NCBI GenBank assembly: GCA_002394965.1
Contig: DGVL01000115.1
Location: forward strand, 1-17,337
Reading direction: 5' to 3'
DNA from: Lachnospira sp. UBA4285
Lineage (GTDB): Bacteria > Bacillota > Clostridia > Lachnospirales > Lachnospiraceae
DNA: 17,337 nucleotides
Every line of letters begins with the position of its first letter. Positions within the stretch are counted from its first letter, which is position 1. Positions 13,999 through 17,337 of the stretch are shown here, piece by piece. The notes below the pieces were generated by a model. It did not search any database. It saw only the letters and a program-made list of their open reading frames with translations, and had not been told where the DNA came from. Made by a program: the position numbers and the translations under genes.

Positions 13999-14865
13999 TC
14001 AACCCTTGACCGCGCCTGCCGCAACGCCGCCCATGAAGTACCTCTGGAAGAAGATATATACCAGAATCATCGGCACGATGGCAATTGTAGCACCGGCGAA
14101 CATAATATTCCACGCTGCCGTGCCATCACCTGCGTTCTTCAGCATGTTCACGCCGACAGTAAGAGGTCTCATCGCATCATTGCTCATGGTGAAGACGAGC
14201 GGAAGCACGTATTCGTTCCAGCCCTGCCGGAAAGAAAGCAGCGCGATCGTGGCGATGACCGGCTTGAGCAGCGGAGCGATGACTTTGTAGAATGTCTGGA
14301 AGAAGGTGCAGCCGTCGATCTTGGCCGCCTCGTCCAGTTCCTTCGGAAGAGAATCGACGAATCCCTTCGCGAGGAAGATATAGGTTGCCTGACCTGTGCC
14401 CGTCGAAATGAAGATGACAGAGAACAGGTTGTTGTTCATGTGAAGCTTCACAGCCAGCTCATACAGCGGACGGATGGATACCGATCCGGTGTTGATGAAC
14501 ATGAACGCGATGAAGACGCCGTACAGAAGCGCTGACCCCTTGAATTTCGTCCGGGAGAACACATATCCAGCCATGGTCGATGTGACCAGGGACAGGATCA
14601 TGACGCCCAGGGCGAGGATAAGGGAGTTCTTCGTGTAGACCGCGAAATTAGCCTGCTGCCACGCCTGAATGTAGTTGGCGACACTCCAGACGGTCGGGAA
14701 GATGTTGCTCCCGCCGACCAGGAGTTCGCTGTTGCTCTTGAAAGACCCGAAGATCACGTACAGAACCGGGAAAATGGTCAGCAGCGCGAGCAGAGTCAGG
14801 AAAATCCAGCCGATGGCTCTGGCCGCTTTCGTGCCGGGCGAATATACCGCATGTGTTTCTTTCAT
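13999..14865 (-). CDS. Sugar ABC transporter permease, MalG-type (first operon)
   Basis: A membrane subunit of a CUT1-type importer, 288 residues, about six membrane segments, the first at about 17-40. The EAA motif is EAAKIDGCTFF from residue 179, and the C-terminus FMGGVAAGAVKG is the usual MalG-like ending. The ribosome binding site GAGGAGG overlaps the TGA of the preceding permease, nine to twelve bases before ATG 14865, so translation is coupled. It ends before the strong terminator at 13938-13970. Its sequence is clearly different from the MalG-type permease of the second operon, so the two operons are not a recent duplication. The substrate is unknown. Confidence 0.94.
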   Translation of the reverse strand: MKETHAVYSPGTKAARAIGWIFLTLLALLTIFPVLYVIFGSFKSNSELLVGGSNIFPTVWSVANYIQAWQQANFAVYTKNSLILALGVMILSLVTSTMAGYVFSRTKFKGSALLYGVFIAFMFINTGSVSIRPLYELAVKLHMNNNLFSVIFISTGTGQATYIFLAKGFVDSLPKELDEAAKIDGCTFFQTFYKVIAPLLKPVIATIALLSFRQGWNEYVLPLVFTMSNDAMRPLTVGVNMLKNAGDGTAAWNIMFAGATIAIVPMILVYIFFQRYFMGGVAAGAVKG

Positions 14866-14877
14866 TTGTCATCCTCC

Positions 14878-15810
14878 TCAGCCGTTGACCTTGTCAAGTT
14901 TCTTGGCAAGCTGCAGGTAGATAACCGTGACCGCGCCGACGATCACAGCCGCCACGATGGACAGGAGCGCACCATACCCGATCTGAACCTGGGCAGATGA
15001 GTTCGTTGTGCCGAAGATCACGTGGTAGATGTACAGGAACATGACCATCGAGCGATTGTTCGGGCCGCCGTCGGTCAGGACCATGATGGACTCGTAATCC
15101 TTGAACGCGCTGGTGATGGCGAGCATCAGCACCGTCTTGAGAACCGGAGCCAGCATCGGCAGTGTCACATAGAAGAAAGTCTGAAGGCCGTTCGCGCCGT
15201 CGATCTTGGCGGACTCGTAGCAGTCCTCGCTGATTCCGTTGATGCCGGTCGTGAAGTACAGCATGTAGTTGCCGACACCGCCCCAGACAGCCAGAATGAT
15301 GACCGCTGCCATGACAAAGTCGGTGCTGCTGATCCACGGAACCGGGCTCTTGATGATATGCAGGCTCTTTAAGATTCCGTTTAACACACCGTTCTGCGTG
15401 GCGAATACGAATGTGAAGATCATGCCGGCGATAGCCGAAGAAATGATCGTCGGCATGAAGATAATGCCGCGCTGCACGCTGTGGCCCTTCATGCGCAGAT
15501 TCAGAATGACAGCGATGAGAAGCGCAAGCGGGATGATGAAGAGGATCTTAAGTCCTGCGTATTCAAATGTCACCCCGACCGACTTCCAGAATGTCGAGTC
15601 GGAAGCCAGTCTGGAAAAATTGGCCGTTCCGGTGTATGTGGCCTTGAAGCCGTTGTAGTTATAGCAGACATACCGGAACATCCATATGAACGGGTAGATG
15701 GAGCAAACCGCGAGCAGGATGGTGCTGGGGAGAAGCATCAGGATCGCTGAGACTTTCTCTTTTCCGGACGCCTTCGGGCTGGCGGAGCCTTTTCCTTTCG
15801 TCTTTTTCAT
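14878..15810 (-). CDS. Sugar ABC transporter permease, MalF-type (first operon)
   Basis: A membrane subunit of the first importer, 310 residues, with a basic Lys/Ser/Gly-rich N-terminus (about 1-19) and about six membrane segments starting near residue 20. The EAA loop is ESAKIDGANGLQTFF from residue 199, followed by TLPMLAP; LTDGGPNN is the family's GGP motif. The ATG at 15810 is preceded by AAGGAAACGAAGAAG, a somewhat diffuse ribosome binding site. The gene follows a strong intercistronic terminator-like hairpin after the binding-protein gene, and is 12 nt from its partner permease. Confidence 0.94.
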   Translation of the reverse strand: MKKTKGKGSASPKASGKEKVSAILMLLPSTILLAVCSIYPFIWMFRYVCYNYNGFKATYTGTANFSRLASDSTFWKSVGVTFEYAGLKILFIIPLALLIAVILNLRMKGHSVQRGIIFMPTIISSAIAGMIFTFVFATQNGVLNGILKSLHIIKSPVPWISSTDFVMAAVIILAVWGGVGNYMLYFTTGINGISEDCYESAKIDGANGLQTFFYVTLPMLAPVLKTVLMLAITSAFKDYESIMVLTDGGPNNRSMVMFLYIYHVIFGTTNSSAQVQIGYGALLSIVAAVIVGAVTVIYLQLAKKLDKVNG

Positions 15811-15831
15811 ACTTCTTCGTTTCCTTCGTCG

Positions 15832-15867
15832 AAAAAAGGGGCCTGTGGTCCTAATAAGACCGGCCCC
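15832..15867 (-). terminator. Strong hairpin and T run after the first-operon binding-protein gene
   Basis: GGGGCC (15838-15843) pairs with GGCCCC (15862-15867). After a three-base bulge, GGTC (15847-15850) pairs with GACC (15858-15861) around a 7-nt loop. On the minus strand the stem is followed by six T. It lies between the binding-protein stop and the permease start, matching the position of the hairpin at 8848-8873 in the second operon. Confidence 0.85.
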
Positions 15868-15886
15868 CTGTCTTGTTTACGTGCGA

Positions 15887-17326
15887 TTATTTCGTCTGAT
15901 ACGTCGCAGTGCCCTTGGACGGGTGAAGCGGATCGTAGTCGGAGATGACCAGACGCTTTACCGAGCCGGACTTGATGTCAGCCTCGAGAGCGTCGTTATA
16001 ACGCTGATTCAGGTCAGCGATTGCCTCATCGGCGCTCACATATCCCATCACCGCATTCCAGAGAACGGTGCGGTAGTTGTCGCCCTGCAGGTTCACAGAC
16101 GGAACGGTCGGATATACATCCTCATAGGAGAGCTTGGAGAAATCCGCCAGACGGCCGATCTTGGTCTTGTCGATGACGCCGTCCATGTAATCCGTGATCG
16201 GAAGGCAATAGCCGCCCTCAAGATAGCCCTTCAGGAACTCCTCGGACTGGAAGTAGCTGATGACTTTCCAAGCTGCATCCTTGTTCTTGGAAGTGCGGAT
16301 CAGGCCGTAGCCCTTGGACGGTGTCGTCTGCAGCGCGCCCTTGATCTCGCCGTTCAGTGACGGAACTTCCGCAACGCCCCACTCGAAATCGGAGATCGGA
16401 AGCTGCTGGGTGAATACGCCGGCCTCCTGGGAAGCATTCGACCAGAGTGCAAAGGACCCCTGCGCGAACAGCGCTCTCATGTTGTCAACGCCCTGCTGAT
16501 CCGGGTAAGCCGCCTTTACAAGCTGCTGTCCTTTTTCAATGATCTCCTTGTAGCCGGAGAAATCAAACTTGCCGTTTACATAATCATAGTAGTAGATGCC
16601 GGAAACCTGAGCGACCATCTCCAGAAGTCTCTCGAACGGAGAAGAGGAAGTGAAGCCGATGCCGTAATAATTCCCGTTGCCGTTGTTCGTGATGGTCTGT
16701 GCCATCGCGGTGTAATCATCCAGCGTCTTCGGAACGTCCGTGAATCCGTTCTCAGAGAGAAGATTCTTGTTGTACTCCACGCGGACGCCGGAACGCATGC
16801 CGCTGTATACGTAGTAGATCTGTCCGTCCTCGGCGTTCAGTCCTTCATACGCGTGATTGTACGGATCGTTGACCTTCTGGAACTCCGGGTCCGCATCGAT
16901 GTAGCTGTTCAGCGGCTCGATGATGCCCGTGTCCGCCCAGTTGGTGAGCGCTGTGGACGGGCTGCCGATGATGTCCGGCGCGTTGCTGCCGCCGTTGACC
17001 GCCATCTGGATCATGTTGTCGTAGTTGTCGGTGATGATCGTCAGATTGATCTCGATGTTGTCTTTGTTGGTCTGGTTGTACTGATCAACCATCTTGGTGA
17101 CATATTCCTGGTCATGACGGTCATTGGACCATACGTTGATAACCGTCTTGCCGTTCGAAGATCCGGACGCCTTGGTCGTCGCCCCTGCTGATGCTGCCGC
17201 CGTGCTGCCGGACGCTGCCGCGCTGCCTGAAGATGCACTTCCATCCGTGCTGCTTCCGCATGCCGCGAGGGAAACGCTCATAGCGCCTGCCAGCACTGCC
17301 GCAGCGGCTCTTTTGAATCTGCTCAT
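15887..17326 (-). CDS. Sugar ABC transporter substrate-binding lipoprotein (first operon)
   Basis: An extracytoplasmic solute-binding protein of the CUT1 type, 479 residues. The signal is MSRFKRAAAAVLAGAMSVSL followed by the lipobox LAAC with lipidation at Cys23. A long Ser/Ala/Gly/Thr-rich linker covers about residues 24-59, then the binding domain starts at TVINVWSNDRHDQEYV. Family-typical parts are NGGSNAPDIIGSPS, VEYNKNLLSENGF and RALFAQGSFALWSNAS. The ATG at 17326 is four bases after AGGAGGA, which ends at the window edge, so the promoter lies outside. It is the first gene visible in the first operon and is followed by a strong hairpin. It shares only general family features with the other binding protein, so the two may bind different glycans or different fragments of one. 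Confidence 0.95.
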   Translation of the reverse strand: MSRFKRAAAAVLAGAMSVSLAACGSSTDGSASSGSAAASGSTAAASAGATTKASGSSNGKTVINVWSNDRHDQEYVTKMVDQYNQTNKDNIEINLTIITDNYDNMIQMAVNGGSNAPDIIGSPSTALTNWADTGIIEPLNSYIDADPEFQKVNDPYNHAYEGLNAEDGQIYYVYSGMRSGVRVEYNKNLLSENGFTDVPKTLDDYTAMAQTITNNGNGNYYGIGFTSSSPFERLLEMVAQVSGIYYYDYVNGKFDFSGYKEIIEKGQQLVKAAYPDQQGVDNMRALFAQGSFALWSNASQEAGVFTQQLPISDFEWGVAEVPSLNGEIKGALQTTPSKGYGLIRTSKNKDAAWKVISYFQSEEFLKGYLEGGYCLPITDYMDGVIDKTKIGRLADFSKLSYEDVYPTVPSVNLQGDNYRTVLWNAVMGYVSADEAIADLNQRYNDALEADIKSGSVKRLVISDYDPLHPSKGTATYQTK

Positions 17327-17337
17327 TTTTTCCTCCT

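Noticed and set aside
13907..14113. Upstream extension of the 805-residue gene to 874 codons
   Set aside because: The extension runs out of frame through the end of a clear permease gene and through a strong terminator; the GTG at 13906 has a good ribosome binding site.

Overview
The window reads as chromosome of a GC-rich Gram-positive anaerobe of the Clostridia, most likely a Lachnospiraceae-type gut bacterium. The evidence is the ispF-cysE-cysS housekeeping order, strong AGGAGG-type ribosome binding sites, SBP-dependent sugar importers lacking their own ATPase, and rho-independent terminators. This placement is inferred from gene content, not from a phylogenetic marker. Every gene I can support lies on the minus strand, so transcription runs from high to low coordinates. 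No tRNA, rRNA, CRISPR array, transposase or phage gene was seen.

Layout in order of transcription. (1) 17337-10489: a first carbohydrate operon with a lipoprotein solute-binding protein, two permeases, a large cytoplasmic protein of about 805 residues of unrecognised family, and an AraC-type regulator. (2) 10488-10240: a regulatory gap with a good sigma-A-like promoter. (3) 10239-2965: a second carbohydrate operon with another binding protein, two more permeases, a roughly 544-residue helical-toroid/beta-sandwich protein of unrecognised family, a ROK sugar kinase and a GH29 alpha-L-fucosidase. (4) 2964-2432: a non-coding block filled by an ordered array of hairpin-forming repeats. (5) 2430-1: a hairpin and an extended -10 promoter, then ispF, cysE and the start of cysS.

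The two carbohydrate operons appear to form one locus for importing oligosaccharides and breaking them down inside the cell. Neither putative enzyme, the kinase nor the fucosidase has a signal peptide, so only the binding proteins should face outward. The fucosidase implies a fucosylated substrate. The ATPase must come from elsewhere, as is common for MsmX/UgpC-type shared ATPases. In both operons a hairpin with a T run follows the binding-protein gene and another follows the permease pair, which should give stepwise expression (binding protein > permeases > enzymes).

The most unusual structure is the repeat block between the fucosidase and ispF. Six imperfect palindromes, with arms of the GCATCGGAA/TTCCGATGC type, are spaced at about 63 bp. 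The three left units and three right units appear to be in opposite orientation around an AT-rich imperfect palindrome near 2757. The arms change from one version to a longer one on both sides of the stem at once. Two partial units in a 46-bp tandem duplication precede them. This is the best candidate for something undescribed. The two large unrecognised proteins come next.
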